From: Aldehydirespirator sp963667505
Lineage (GTDB): Bacteria > Actinomycetota > Acidimicrobiia > Acidimicrobiales > Aldehydirespiratoraceae
DNA: 64,000 nt
Assembly (NCBI GenBank): GCA_963667505.2
Contig: OY763490.2
Span: 186,001 to 250,000, forward strand
Direction: 5' to 3'
Part shown: positions 35,931-44,818 of the stretch, in pieces
Numbering within the stretch: the stretch's first letter is position 1
Layout: each line of letters begins with the position of its first letter
Notes under the pieces: generated by a model
Seen by the model: only the letters and a program-made list of their open reading frames with translations
What the model was told of the DNA's origin: nothing
Databases searched by the model: none
Program-made: the position numbers and the translations under genes

Positions 35931-38069
35931 ATGCACCGGGTGGAGAGCTATGTGGCGGGGGGATGGCATCGGCCGTCGGGCGACGGTCGGCTGCTGCTCG
36001 ACGCGGCCACCGGCGAGACGGTCGCCGAAGTGGCGCCCATGGGTATCGACGCGGCCGCGGCCTTGGAGCACGGGCGCGCCGTCGGCGGTGCGGCGCTGCG
36101 GGAGCTGACCTTCCATCAGCGGGCGTCCATCCTGCGCAACGTCGGCAAGCTGCTGCTCTCCGACGAGGCCAAGGAGCCGCTCTACGACCTGTCGTACTGC
36201 ACCGGCGCCACCCGGGCGGACTCCTGGATCGACATCGAGGGCGGTGCAGGCGTGCTGCTGTCCTACGCCAGCAAGGCCCGACGCGAGCTGCCCAACTCCG
36301 CCGTGGCCGTCGACGGCGCCGTCGAGGCGCTGTCCCGGGACGACTCCTTCTCGGCCGTTCACATCCTCACCGCCCGCCGGGGCGTGGAGGTCCAGATCAA
36401 CGCCTTCAACTTCCCCGTGTGGGGAATGCTCGAGAAGCTCGCCCCCGCCTTCATCGCTGGCGTTCCATCCATCGTCAAGCCCGCCTCGCCGACCGCGTAC
36501 CTGGCCGAGGCGGCCGTGCGGCTCATCATCGACAGCGGCCTGATCCCCGAAGGCGCCCTGCAACTGGTGTGCGCCGCGCCGGCCGAGCTCGACGGCCTGC
36601 TCGACCGCCTCGGCGGACAGGACAGCATCGCCTTCACCGGCTCGGCCGCCACCGCGGCGGCGCTGCGGGCCCACCCGGCGGTGACCGAGCGGGCGGCCCG
36701 CCTCAACATCGAGGCCGACTCGCTCAACGCGGCCGTCCTGGCCCCGGCCGCCGCCCCCGGCACCGCGGAGTTCGACCTGTTCAGCGCGGAGGTCGTCAAG
36801 GAGATGACGGTCAAGGCCGGCCAGAAGTGCACTGCCATCCGCCGGGCCCTGGTCCCTGCCGAGCACCTCGACGCGGTCGCAGAGTCAATCGCCGCTGCGC
36901 TCGGCGAGGTGGCCGTGGGCGATCCCCGCGACGACGCCACCGACATGGGACCACTCGTGGGGCTGGCCCAGCGCGACGAGGTCGCTGCCTCCGTCGCCGC
37001 GCTGCGCGAAGCTGCGGAAGTCATCGTCGGCCCCGGCGACCTCCCGCGCGTCGACGCCGGGCCCGGTGCCATCCGGGCGCCCGCGGGTGGCCCCGTCCGG
37101 CCTCGAACCCGTGCGGCCGACGCGGGAGCGGGGGCGTACATGGCGCCGACCCTGCTGCGAGCGACCGATCCCCGCTCCGAGACAGTTCACAACACCGAGG
37201 CGTTCGGGCCGGTGTCCACTCTCGTGCCCTACCGCAGCGTCGATGAGGCCGTCGAGTTGGTGGCGGCTGGCGGCGGCAGCCTGGTCGCCTCGCTCTACGG
37301 CGGCGACCGCGACGAGATCGCGGCGCTCGCCCTGGGCGTCGCATCGCACCACGGGCGGGTGCTGGTCGTGGACTCGCCGATGGCCGCGGCCAGCACCGGC
37401 CACGGGTCACCCCTGCCGCCGCTGGTGCACGGAGGGCCCGGCCGGGCGGGCGGCGGCCAGGAAATGGGCGGCATGAGAGGCGTGCTCGCCCACATGCAGC
37501 GCACCGCGGTGCAGGGATCGCCCGACATGCTCACCGCGGTCACCGGCGAGCACATCGGCGGCGCCACCACCCGCGAGGACAAGGGCCATCCCTTCAAGCT
37601 CACGTTCGACGACCTGGAGGTGGGCGACTCCATCACCACCGAGTCCCGCGCCGTAACCCGGGCCGACATCGCGGCCTTCGCCGAGAGCACCGGCGACAAG
37701 TTCTATGCCCACATGGACGACGAGGCCGCGGCCCGCAGCCCCATCTTCAACGGCCTGGTGGCCCACGGGTACCTGGTGCTGTCGTTCGCGGCCGGGCTGT
37801 TCGTGTGGCCCGACGAGGGGCCGGTGCTGGCCAACTACGGCATCGACCGCCTCCGCTTCGCCAGGCCCACCTACCCAGGCGACGAGATCCACGTGGTGCT
37901 CACCTGCAAGCGCAAGACCCAACTCGACGGCCGCGGCTACGGCGAGGTGGCCTGGGACACCCAGGTCGTCAACCAGCACGGCGAGGTCAACGCGGCCTAC
38001 GACGTGCTCACCATGGTGGCCAACGCCCCCGGCGTCAACGGCGCCCCGGAGGCGAGCGGCGATGGCTAG
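35931..38069 (+). CDS. paaZ: PaaZ: oxepin-CoA hydrolase / semialdehyde dehydrogenase
   Basis: PaaZ opens the oxepin-CoA ring and oxidises the resulting aldehyde in aerobic phenylacetate breakdown. The 712-aa protein has an N-terminal aldehyde dehydrogenase (NAFNFPVWGMLEKLAPAFIAG, FTGSAAT, catalytic C300 in GQKCTAIRR) and, from about residue 545, a MaoC-like hydratase domain (FDDLEVGDSITTESRAVTRADIAAFAESTGDKFYAHMD, FNGLVAHGYLVLS). Both domains are complete, as in the bifunctional enzyme. A ribosome site, GTGAGGGG, precedes ATG 35931. It overlaps paaA by 8 bp. A Pro/Gly/Arg-rich insert lies near residues 375-400 of the dehydrogenase domain, unusual relative to its neighbours. Confidence 0.93.
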   Translation: MHRVESYVAGGWHRPSGDGRLLLDAATGETVAEVAPMGIDAAAALEHGRAVGGAALRELTFHQRASILRNVGKLLLSDEAKEPLYDLSYCTGATRADSWIDIEGGAGVLLSYASKARRELPNSAVAVDGAVEALSRDDSFSAVHILTARRGVEVQINAFNFPVWGMLEKLAPAFIAGVPSIVKPASPTAYLAEAAVRLIIDSGLIPEGALQLVCAAPAELDGLLDRLGGQDSIAFTGSAATAAALRAHPAVTERAARLNIEADSLNAAVLAPAAAPGTAEFDLFSAEVVKEMTVKAGQKCTAIRRALVPAEHLDAVAESIAAALGEVAVGDPRDDATDMGPLVGLAQRDEVAASVAALREAAEVIVGPGDLPRVDAGPGAIRAPAGGPVRPRTRAADAGAGAYMAPTLLRATDPRSETVHNTEAFGPVSTLVPYRSVDEAVELVAAGGGSLVASLYGGDRDEIAALALGVASHHGRVLVVDSPMAAASTGHGSPLPPLVHGGPGRAGGGQEMGGMRGVLAHMQRTAVQGSPDMLTAVTGEHIGGATTREDKGHPFKLTFDDLEVGDSITTESRAVTRADIAAFAESTGDKFYAHMDDEAAARSPIFNGLVAHGYLVLSFAAGLFVWPDEGPVLANYGIDRLRFARPTYPGDEIHVVLTCKRKTQLDGRGYGEVAWDTQVVNQHGEVNAAYDVLTMVANAPGVNGAPEASGDG

Positions 38070-39039
38070 GTCGTGGGCCACTATGGAGCACTTCGAGGCG
38101 TTCCTGGACGACGGCGGCCTGGTGGAGGCCGACGACCACATGCCCGACGCCTACCGCCAGGCCGTGTTCGCCTTCATCGAGATGCACGCCAACAGCGAGC
38201 TGATGGGGGGCCTCACCGAGCGGGACTGGATCCCCAAGACTCCGGGCCTGCGCCACAAGATGGCCGTGCTGGCCAAGACCCAGGACGAGATCGGCCACGG
38301 CCACCTGCTGTACATGATCGCCGCCGACCTCGGCGTCAAGACCCGCACCGAGATGCTGGAAGACCTGTTCGCGGGCCGCAGCCGCTTCCACAACGTGTTC
38401 CACTACCGCGCCGTTACCTGGGGCGACCAGGTGGCCATCGCCTTCCTGGTGGACGCGGCCGCGCTGATCAGCCAGCAGGCCGTGTTCAAGAACTGCTCCT
38501 ACGGCCCCTACAAGCGGATCCTGCGCCGCATCATCGCCGAGGAGGGGTTCCACATGCGCCTCGGCGAGGACCGCATGATGCGCATCGCCGAGGGCACCGA
38601 GCGCCAGCGCCGGCTCTTCCAGGACGCCCTCGACCGCTGGTTCTGGCCCGCATTGCAGCTGTTCGGCCCCGACTCCAAGCCCGACGACATGCTGTTGCGC
38701 TGGCACATCAAGTCCGAGCGCAACGAGGTGCTGCGAGACCGCTGGGTGCAGAAGTTCGTCCCGATGCTGCAGGGGTACGGCTTCACCGTGCCCGCCCCCG
38801 ACCTGCGCTGGGACGCCGAGACCCGCCGCTGGGACGTCGGCCCCATCGACTGGGAGCCCCTCAAACGCACTCTCGCCCAAGGCGGCCCCGACTCCGCCCG
38901 CCGCATCCGCGAGGCCGCCGACAATTGGAACCGCACCGCCTGGGTTCGAGCCGCCCTCTCCGACAACAGCGGTGCCGCGGCGCCCGCCCTGTCCGACAAC
39001 AGCGCCTCGGCGCATTCCGCGGGCGGTGCGGGGTGTTGA
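38062..39039 (+). CDS. paaA: PaaA: phenylacetyl-CoA epoxidase catalytic subunit
   Basis: PaaA holds the di-iron centre of the epoxidase that turns phenylacetyl-CoA into its 1,2-epoxide. The 325-aa product has the ferritin-like iron motifs KTQDEIGHGHLLY and RIIAEEGFHMRLGED, and the PaaA start pattern FIEMHANSELMGGLTERDWIPKTPGLRHKM. ATG 38062 overlaps the paaZ stop. The last 25 residues carry a duplicated ALSDNS block and a 15-bp tandem repeat (39025-39062) covers the stop codon, so the C-terminus looks locally expanded. It should work with PaaB and PaaC, encoded next. Confidence 0.95.
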   Translation: MARSWATMEHFEAFLDDGGLVEADDHMPDAYRQAVFAFIEMHANSELMGGLTERDWIPKTPGLRHKMAVLAKTQDEIGHGHLLYMIAADLGVKTRTEMLEDLFAGRSRFHNVFHYRAVTWGDQVAIAFLVDAAALISQQAVFKNCSYGPYKRILRRIIAEEGFHMRLGEDRMMRIAEGTERQRRLFQDALDRWFWPALQLFGPDSKPDDMLLRWHIKSERNEVLRDRWVQKFVPMLQGYGFTVPAPDLRWDAETRRWDVGPIDWEPLKRTLAQGGPDSARRIREAADNWNRTAWVRAALSDNSGAAAPALSDNSASAHSAGGAGC

Positions 39040-39150
39040 GGTGCGGGGTGTTGAGGTGCGGGTCGGCGGGGGCTGGCCTCGGGGAGTTTCCGTGATTTGT
39101 CCTTCCGGCGGGCGCTTGGCGGGACAAAGCGTGTGGCGGTAGGCGCTGAC

Positions 39151-39426
39151 ATGCGGGTGTACGAGGTGTTCGTCAAGAAGGACGGGCGCGAGGAGTTCCG
39201 CCATGTCGGGGCACTGGAGGCTGCCACCGACGAGTTGGCGCTGGTGCTGGCCCGCGAGGGCTACTTGCGCCGCGCCGAGGGCGACAGGCTTTGGGTGGCG
39301 CGGCGCGACCATGTGATCGCGGCCGACGACGACTTCGTGGCCCCCAACGCCGACAAGCCCCACCGCCACCATGACGGCGCGGCCGTCGCCGCCCGCCGCA
39401 AGGCCGCCCGACAGAGCCAAGAATGA
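39151..39426 (+). CDS. paaB: PaaB: phenylacetyl-CoA epoxidase subunit
   Basis: PaaB is a small bridging subunit of the epoxidase. The 91-aa protein reads MRVYEVFVKKDGREEFRHVG, then ALEAATDELALVLAREGYLRR and LWVARRDHVIAADD, the family pattern. I use ATG 39151; an in-frame GTG at 39133 is possible. A gap of 111 bp after paaA holds a TTTGTCC/GGACAAA hairpin (39096-39128) but no gene. Its tail is His/Arg-rich and a little longer than usual. Confidence 0.92.
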   Translation: MRVYEVFVKKDGREEFRHVGALEAATDELALVLAREGYLRRAEGDRLWVARRDHVIAADDDFVAPNADKPHRHHDGAAVAARRKAARQSQE

Positions 39427-39434
39427 GTGGCTGG

Positions 39435-39557
39435 GCGATTTGGCAGCTGGAAGCGCCGTTTTGGGGACTCTCAGCTGCCAGTTCGTGTTGGGGTGCTGGC
39501 GGTTGGGCGATTTGGCAGCTGGAAGCGCCGTCTTGGGCACTCTCAGCTGCCAGTTCG
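39435..39557. repeat. Two REP-like palindromes between paaB and paaC
   Basis: Two 51-bp copies, 39435-39485 and 39507-39557, each run GCGATTTGGCAGCTG to CAGCTGCCAGTTCG, so their ends pair as a hairpin. Four relatives occur at 55027-55294. They may fold as RNA hairpins within the paa transcript. See findings. Confidence 0.85.
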
Positions 39558-39573
39558 CGGTGAGGGGACGAAT

Positions 39574-40371
39574 GTGAGCGAACTGGACGGGGTGCGAGAG
39601 TTCCTGTTGGCCTTCGCCGACGACGAGCATCTGATGGGCCAGCAGCACACCGAGTGGATCGGAGTAGCGCCGTTCCTGGAGGAGGACCTGGCCTTCTCCA
39701 GCATCGGCCAGGACGAGCTCGGCCACGCTGCGCTCTTGTACGAACTGGTGCTCGAACTAGACGGCATCGAGCCGACCGACGGTGCCGTAGACGCGCTTGC
39801 CTACGGCCGTCCGAGCGCCGACTACCGGTCATGCCACCTGGTCGAGTACACGACGACCGACTGGGCCGAGGCCCTCGTGCGGCACTGGATATACGACGCC
39901 TTCGAGGCGATGCGCTGGCAGCTTGTAACCGACTCGTCTCTCCGGAAACTGGCGACGGTCGCCCGCAAGGCGCTCAGAGAGGAAGCCTTCCACCGCCGCC
40001 ACGCCGACGCCCTACTCGACAAGCTCCTCGCCTCGCCCCAGGCGCGAGAGCGGATTGCGGACGCCCTCGAAGCGGTGGCGCCGATGGCCAAGGGCCTGTG
40101 CGAGCCCGTCGCCCGTGAGGCTGAAGCCATCCGCCAAGGCGTTGCATCCGCTTCGACAATCGGTCTTCTCGAACCGCTGGATCAAGCCATCGCCGAGCGG
40201 TTCTCTTTCTCGGAGGCGCAGCCGTTCGTCGCCGCGGCTGACCCCCGACGTGATCACGCCAACGGGTTGGCGGCGGACCAGCGGGGCCGCACCAGCCGGT
40301 CCACGGACTTCGAGCCGCTGCTGGCGCGCATGCGCGAGGTGCTCGACTACGACACCGAGGCTGTTTGGTGA
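39574..40371 (+). CDS. paaC: PaaC: phenylacetyl-CoA epoxidase structural subunit
   Basis: PaaC is the ferritin-fold partner of PaaA without the full iron site. The 265-aa product shows the family sequence: FADDEHLMGQQHTEWIGVAPFLEEDLAFSSIGQDELGHAALLY, then RKALREEAFHRRHADALLDKLL. I start at GTG 39574 with GAGGGGACG as ribosome site. The frame remains open to 39427, but that stretch is the REP-like repeat. paaD and paaE, the usual maturation and reductase genes, do not follow; paaX does. Confidence 0.93.
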   Translation: MSELDGVREFLLAFADDEHLMGQQHTEWIGVAPFLEEDLAFSSIGQDELGHAALLYELVLELDGIEPTDGAVDALAYGRPSADYRSCHLVEYTTTDWAEALVRHWIYDAFEAMRWQLVTDSSLRKLATVARKALREEAFHRRHADALLDKLLASPQARERIADALEAVAPMAKGLCEPVAREAEAIRQGVASASTIGLLEPLDQAIAERFSFSEAQPFVAAADPRRDHANGLAADQRGRTSRSTDFEPLLARMREVLDYDTEAVW

Positions 40372-40515
40372 CCGGGCTTCGCCTCGAGCACTGCTGGCTC
40401 GCTGAATGGGTTGGTGTACCGAAGGCAACGCCGGGGTGAGCGAGCACGCGGCGGTGACCGGGCCGAGGACTGTGCCCCGCTCCGCGCGCCAGCCTCGGAA
40501 GGCGGTGTCCGCACG

Positions 40516-41403
40516 ATGAGCGACATTGCGGCCGCGATCCGCGGACGGTGCGAGCAGCCCGACATCTCGGCCCGGTCGGTGCTTGTGACCGTGCTGGGCG
40601 ACTCGGTGCTGCCCGTCACCAAGACGCTGTGGCTCTCCAGCCTGTTCGAACTGGCCCGGCCGTTCGGGTTCAGCGAGCGCCTGGTCCGCACGTCGATGTT
40701 CCGCCTGGTGGCGGAGGGCTGGGTGACCAACGAGCGGGTCGGTCGTCGCAGCCGCTACTCGCTCACTCTGCTGGCCGTGCGCGAGTCCGAGGACGCCGAC
40801 CGCCGGATCTACGCCAACGATCCGGTGACCTGGGACGGATCATGGGCGTTCGCGGTGCTTGACACACCCCTGATGCCCGCCGCCGAACGCGACCGCATCG
40901 TCCGCCACCTCGGCTGGCACGGCTTCGTCGACCTCGGCCGCGGCCTGCTGGCCTCGCCCTCGGTCACGGTGACGAGCCTGCGTGAGCTGCTGCGGTCGGT
41001 GGCGCCGACTGCGCCGGTGCCGGTCGGTAGGGCAGAGCTCGACGACCTCGACGCCTTAGTGAGCGAGGGGTTCTTCGCGGCTGTGTTCCGCACGACCGAC
41101 ACCGAGGCCGCGTACCGCGACTTCCTGGCCCGCTACGAGCCCTGGCAGAGGCTCGACCTCGGTGCCGCATCCCCGCTCGACGCCTACGCGCTGCGGACCA
41201 TGCTGGTCCACGAGCACCGTCGGATCCGCCTGCGATCCCCGGACATGCCGCAGCAACTCCTGCCACCAGACTGGATCGGCGACCGCGCCCACGCCATGGC
41301 CACCGACATCTACCGCCGGCTCGGCCCTCCAGCCGCCCGAGCCCTCAGCGAGATCCTCGAAGTCGACTACCCGCCTACGATGCCCGGCCGCTTCGGCGCG
41401 TGA
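40516..41403 (+). CDS. paaX: PaaX-family transcriptional repressor
   Basis: PaaX represses phenylacetate genes and releases DNA on binding phenylacetyl-CoA. The 295-aa protein has an N-terminal winged helix (SARSVLVTVLGDSVLP, LWLSSLFELARPFGFSERLVRTSMFRLVAEGWV), a central Cas2-like domain (WDGSWAFAVLDTPLM, LGWHGFVDLGRGLLASP) and the PaaX C-terminal domain (LRTMLVHEHRRIRLRSPDMPQQLLPPDW). ATG 40516 is the natural start although the frame is open further up. It is separated from paaC by 144 bp without a gene. It probably controls the divergent promoter region ahead of paaZ (inference). Confidence 0.93.
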   Translation: MSDIAAAIRGRCEQPDISARSVLVTVLGDSVLPVTKTLWLSSLFELARPFGFSERLVRTSMFRLVAEGWVTNERVGRRSRYSLTLLAVRESEDADRRIYANDPVTWDGSWAFAVLDTPLMPAAERDRIVRHLGWHGFVDLGRGLLASPSVTVTSLRELLRSVAPTAPVPVGRAELDDLDALVSEGFFAAVFRTTDTEAAYRDFLARYEPWQRLDLGAASPLDAYALRTMLVHEHRRIRLRSPDMPQQLLPPDWIGDRAHAMATDIYRRLGPPAARALSEILEVDYPPTMPGRFGA

Positions 41404-41414
41404 ACGGCGGCGGG

Positions 41415-41621
41415 CTACGCCGATTCGCGCCTCTCTCGGTGCGCGGCCCGTCCGGCTCGTTCAATCAGCCTATCGACCTCTGGGTCGCCTTCGAGTCGCT
41501 TGATGATCTCTCGCGATCTCTCGGGGTCGGCTTCCCTCAACTCTTCGGGTTTCACGCGTTCCGCCCAGTCCTCGAACGCCGCCAGCTTCTCGGCCAGCCA
41601 TTCGGATCGGGTCTGGCTCAT
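41415..41621 (-). CDS. Small protein, putative antitoxin (cassette 1)
   Basis: A 68-aa, highly charged helical protein: MSQTRSEWLAEKLAAFEDWA, ERVKPEEL, then DPEVDRLIERA. It is not a named family that I recognise. Its ATG overlaps the stop of the upstream gene (41618-41854) by 4 bp. A close relative with the same partner stands at 44588-44818. Two small overlapping genes with an AT-rich palindromic promoter are the layout of type II toxin-antitoxin pairs; antitoxin is inferred from the charge and second position. Confidence 0.6.
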   Translation of the reverse strand: MSQTRSEWLAEKLAAFEDWAERVKPEELREADPERSREIIKRLEGDPEVDRLIERAGRAAHRERRESA

Positions 41622-41854
41622 CGGTTCCTTGGACCCGTCAGGAATCTCCGTCGAGCTGGCATGGCGTGGATGATAGCGGTACTTCCTTCCCGGCTGGCGA
41701 CTGCGACCTCCAGCGGTGCCCCCGTCAAGGAAGGGCCCACGAACATCGTCACCGCCGGGTCGGACGTGTCGAAGTGTCGCCAGTAACGCGTCAATGCATG
41801 GAGCATGTCCCCATCCTGAACGCCGTGCTTGCGGGCGCTCGCCAGAATCTCCAT
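41618..41854 (-). CDS. Small protein, putative toxin (cassette 1)
   Basis: A 78-aa protein: MEILASARKHGVQDGDMLHA, then VTMFVGPSLTGAPLEVAV and TAIIHAMPARRRFL. The compact beta-rich shape with conserved IIHAMPAR and charged C-terminus resembles small toxin families found with CopG-like antitoxins, but I do not recognise a named member. It is about 60 percent identical by eye (48 of 78) to the product of 44815-45051. It is first in the cassette. A toxin role is inferred from context only. Confidence 0.6.
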   Translation of the reverse strand: MEILASARKHGVQDGDMLHALTRYWRHFDTSDPAVTMFVGPSLTGAPLEVAVASREGSTAIIHAMPARRRFLTGPRNR

Positions 41855-41861
41855 TGTATAA

Positions 41862-41885
41862 ATCTATGTAGTATAGATATATCTA
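41862..41885. promoter_or_regulatory. Palindromic promoter/operator of cassette 1
   Basis: ATCTAT-GTAGT-ATAGAT (41862-41878) is a perfect inverted repeat and overlaps the palindrome TAGATATATCTA (41874-41885). It lies 8 bp ahead of the toxin ATG at 41854 on the minus strand, in a sharply AT-rich patch. Such a site suits autoregulation by a toxin-antitoxin complex. Confidence 0.6.
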
Positions 41886-41896
41886 CCACACTTTGG

Positions 41897-44212
41897 TCAC
41901 TGGCTGGGGTGGTTGGTGAGTTCGCCTTCGATGCGGAGGTTGGGGAGGATGCGGTCGAGCCAGCGGGGGAGCCACCAGTTGCGGGCGCCTAGCAGCTCCA
42001 TGGTGGAGGGCACTATCAGCATCCTCACCAGGGTGGCGTCTATGGCGATGGCGATGGCCAGGCCGAAGCCGAAGAGCCGGATCACCCGGTTGTCCTCCAG
42101 CACGAAGCTGCCGAACACCACCACCATGATGGCCGCAGCCGCGGTGATCACCCGGGCGGTGGCGGCCAGCCCGTCGGCCACCGAGTTCACCGCGTCGCCG
42201 GTGCGTTCGTACTCCTCCTTCATGCGCGACAGCAGGAACACCTCGTAGTCCATCGACAGCCCGAACAGGATGGCGAACAGCATCATCGGGATGAACGGCT
42301 CGATCGGCGCGGGCTCCACGCCGAGCAGGCCTCCCAGCCAGCCCCACTGGAACACGGCCACCGCCACGCCGTAGGCGGCGCCGATGGACAGCATGTTCAT
42401 GATCACCGCCTTCAGCGGCACCACCAGCGAGCGGAACACCGCCGTCAACAGCAGGAACGACGCCCCCAGCACCGCCGCGAAGAACACCGGGATGCGACCG
42501 GCCAGATAGTCGGAGATGTCGATGTTGAAGGCCACCTGGCCCGCCACCAGCGCATCGAGGCTGGTGCCGTCGAGAGTCTGAGGGACGACTTCGTTGCGCA
42601 TCCGGTGGACCAGGTCCTCGGTAGCCGCGTCCTGGGGGCCGGTCGTGGGCTGCACCCGGATGACCGCGGCCTGGCCGTCTGGGCTGGGCAGTGCGGGCGA
42701 GGCGAAGGCGACGCCCTCGGTGCGGTTCAGCGCGCCCGACAGATCGTTGAACGCCGCCAGTTGCTGGGGGCCCGACACCGCGGCCACCACCAGCAGCGGG
42801 CCGTTGGCGCCCGGCCCGAAGCCGTCCGATATCAGGTCGTAGGCCCGGTGGGTGGTGGTGTCCTCCGCGAAGTTGCCCTCGTCGGAGAAGCCGAGGCGCA
42901 GCCCCAGCACCGGCGCGGCCAGCACCAGCAGCACCACCGTGCCGCCCACCGCGAACAGCCACGGCCGGGACTGCACGACCCGGCTGAGCCGGTACCAGCC
43001 GGTGTCCCGCAGCGGCTTGGCCTCCCGATGCCGCACCGTCCGCCGCAGCGGGTTGCGCGACGAGCCGAGCGATCCGGCGACCGCGGCCAGCAGCGCCAGC
43101 GCGGCGGCTGCCGCCACCAGCGGCCGGGGCGCTCCGGTGCCGACCCCGAGCAGCGTCAGGCCGAGCAGGGCCGACACGGCCACACCCCGCACTCGGGTGG
43201 TCATCACGCGCTCGCCGACCAGGCCCACGGTCGCCGGAAGGAGCGTGACCGACGCCGCCATCACCACCGCCACGGTGGTGGCCGCCGACAGTCCCAGCCC
43301 GGCCACGAACGGCAGGCCCATGAGTAGCAGCCCGAGCAGCGACACCACCACGGTGGCCCCCGCGAAGATCACCGAACGGCCCGCCGAGTCGAGGGCGGCC
43401 GCCATGGCGTCCTCTCGGCCCAGGCCGCGGTCGACCCACTCGCGGAAGCGGGTGACTATGAACAGGGCGTAGTCGATGCCCACCCCGATGCCGATCATGA
43501 CGCCCAGCGTCGGGGCGAACTCGGGAACGGTCAGCAGGTTGCTGAGCATGACGATGCCGGCCCCGCCGACAGCCACTCCGACCAGGGCAGTCCCGACGGT
43601 CATGCCCATGGCGACCACCGAGCCCACCGCCAGGATCAGCACGAACACCGCGAAGGCGAGCCCGATGGCCTCGGACTCCGGCGGATCGCGTTCGGCCAGC
43701 CAGGCGCCGCCGACCTCCACCTGCACGCCGTGGGTGGAGCGCACCCCGCTGGCTTGGATCAAGTGCTCGATGTCGGCGCCGATGTCGGCGGCATCGTTCG
43801 CGGCGGTGCCTTCGGCCGTGTCGATGTCGGCGTAGGCGATACGTCCGGCCTCGGGGCCTCGGGCCGCAATCCGGCGGGCGCCGGCGGGGTCGTAGGGCGA
43901 CCCGACGGCGACGCCCTCGATGGCCTCGACCTGCCCGAACAGCTCGGTCATGGCCGACCGCACCGCCGGGTCGTTCACGCCCTGCTCAGCCCGGAACACG
44001 ATCCGGCCGCTGATGACCGCGCCGATGCGGCCGAAGTGCTCGTTGAGGATGTCGGCGCCCCGGTTGCTCTCGGCGTCGCGGGCGGCTGGCGTGCCGCCGT
44101 AGGCCGCGCCCAGGCGGCCTGCCACCCCGGCTGCGACCACGATCAGGAGCAGCCAGGCGAGCAGAACCCGCCACGGATGCCGATAGCAGAAGCGCGCGAG
44201 GGACGAGTACAC
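41897..44212 (-). CDS. MMPL/RND-family membrane transporter
   Basis: MMPL proteins export lipids or other compounds using the proton gradient. The 771-aa protein has two similar halves, each with one lone helix, a large periplasmic loop and a bundle of about five helices. TM1 is AWLLLIVVAAGVAG near residue 20; the first bundle contains GIGVGIDYALFIVTRFREWVDRG near residue 245, and the second SMDYEVFLLSRMKEEYERTGD near residue 655. These GxxxDY signatures carry the proton-relay Asp residues. Length and halves are complete. It is flanked on both sides by the paralogous toxin-antitoxin-like cassettes. The substrate cannot be told. Confidence 0.9.
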   Translation of the reverse strand: MYSSLARFCYRHPWRVLLAWLLLIVVAAGVAGRLGAAYGGTPAARDAESNRGADILNEHFGRIGAVISGRIVFRAEQGVNDPAVRSAMTELFGQVEAIEGVAVGSPYDPAGARRIAARGPEAGRIAYADIDTAEGTAANDAADIGADIEHLIQASGVRSTHGVQVEVGGAWLAERDPPESEAIGLAFAVFVLILAVGSVVAMGMTVGTALVGVAVGGAGIVMLSNLLTVPEFAPTLGVMIGIGVGIDYALFIVTRFREWVDRGLGREDAMAAALDSAGRSVIFAGATVVVSLLGLLLMGLPFVAGLGLSAATTVAVVMAASVTLLPATVGLVGERVMTTRVRGVAVSALLGLTLLGVGTGAPRPLVAAAAALALLAAVAGSLGSSRNPLRRTVRHREAKPLRDTGWYRLSRVVQSRPWLFAVGGTVVLLVLAAPVLGLRLGFSDEGNFAEDTTTHRAYDLISDGFGPGANGPLLVVAAVSGPQQLAAFNDLSGALNRTEGVAFASPALPSPDGQAAVIRVQPTTGPQDAATEDLVHRMRNEVVPQTLDGTSLDALVAGQVAFNIDISDYLAGRIPVFFAAVLGASFLLLTAVFRSLVVPLKAVIMNMLSIGAAYGVAVAVFQWGWLGGLLGVEPAPIEPFIPMMLFAILFGLSMDYEVFLLSRMKEEYERTGDAVNSVADGLAATARVITAAAAIMVVVFGSFVLEDNRVIRLFGFGLAIAIAIDATLVRMLIVPSTMELLGARNWWLPRWLDRILPNLRIEGELTNHPSQ

Positions 44213-44402
44213 AGCAGGGCCTTACCGCACGGCAGGCTAGAGCCCGCTACCGCCGCGGCCTACGACGATACCCATCGACTGCCCGCCTCTGGCATGAGCC
44301 TGCCGACACGCGGCCGGCGTCAGCGGCGATGACGCTGGATGTCAGATGGCTGCGCCTTGGCAGTTTCTTGACGCAGTCCGCCCGGCGGGCGTATCTTCGG
44401 CC

Positions 44403-44591
44403 ATGATGCTGAAGAGGTTGGCAGCCAGGCTGTTCAGCCCTTCCAGGAGAGGTCGAAGGCCTCCGCCTGGCCGCGCTCCAACGGGTCAGTACCGGCCGCC
44501 CGACCCCATCAAGACCAGCGCCGACTACGCCCAAGAGTTCGAACTGGAGAAAGAACTCCGCCGGGGGATGAGGGGCGACGGCGGCGGCTAG
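44403..44591 (+). CDS. Small basic hypothetical protein
   Basis: A possible 62-aa product (MMLKRLAARLFSPSRRGRR, then ADYAQEFELEKELRRGMRG). The N-terminus is basic and amphipathic, the C-terminus an acidic/basic helix. The frame is open to 44346, but the paired ATGs at 44403 and 44406 are more likely. It ends 4 bp into the antitoxin of cassette 2 on the other strand. No family recognised; it could be spurious. Confidence 0.35.
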   Translation: MMLKRLAARLFSPSRRGRRPPPGRAPTGQYRPPDPIKTSADYAQEFELEKELRRGMRGDGGG

Positions 44592-44818
44592 CAGTCGGAT
44601 CTCGGCCCGCGCGATCGCCCCACGCGATCGCGTCTGTCCTGGTAAGCGGTCCGCCTCGCTTCCTCGATCAATCTGTCAACTTCGGGATCGTCGTCAAGCA
44701 GCTTGACGAATTCCTCGGACCGGTCACGCATCGTGAGTTCCTCGGGCTTCACCCGTTCCGCCCAGTCCTCAAAGGCCGCCAGCTTCTCGGCTCGCCACTC
44801 TGCCTCGGTCTGGCTCAT
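44588..44818 (-). CDS. Small protein, putative antitoxin (cassette 2)
   Basis: A 76-aa charged protein, MSQTEAEWRAEKLAAFEDWA then ERVKPEEL and DPEVDRLIEEARR, closely similar to the product of 41415-41621 over its first 28 residues. The ATG at 44818 overlaps the toxin-like gene by 4 bp, exactly as in cassette 1. The tail differs and is longer. Antitoxin is inferred. Confidence 0.6.
   Translation of the reverse strand: MSQTEAEWRAEKLAAFEDWAERVKPEELTMRDRSEEFVKLLDDDPEVDRLIEEARRTAYQDRRDRVGRSRGPRSDC

Noticed and set aside
39096..39128. TTTGTCC/GGACAAA hairpin between paaA and paaB as a terminator
   Set aside because: Loop of 19 nt and no T-tract; a terminator inside the paa operon is unlikely.
39427..39573. 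Upstream extension of PaaC
   Set aside because: It translates the REP-like repeats; GTG 39574 has a ribosome site and gives the normal length.
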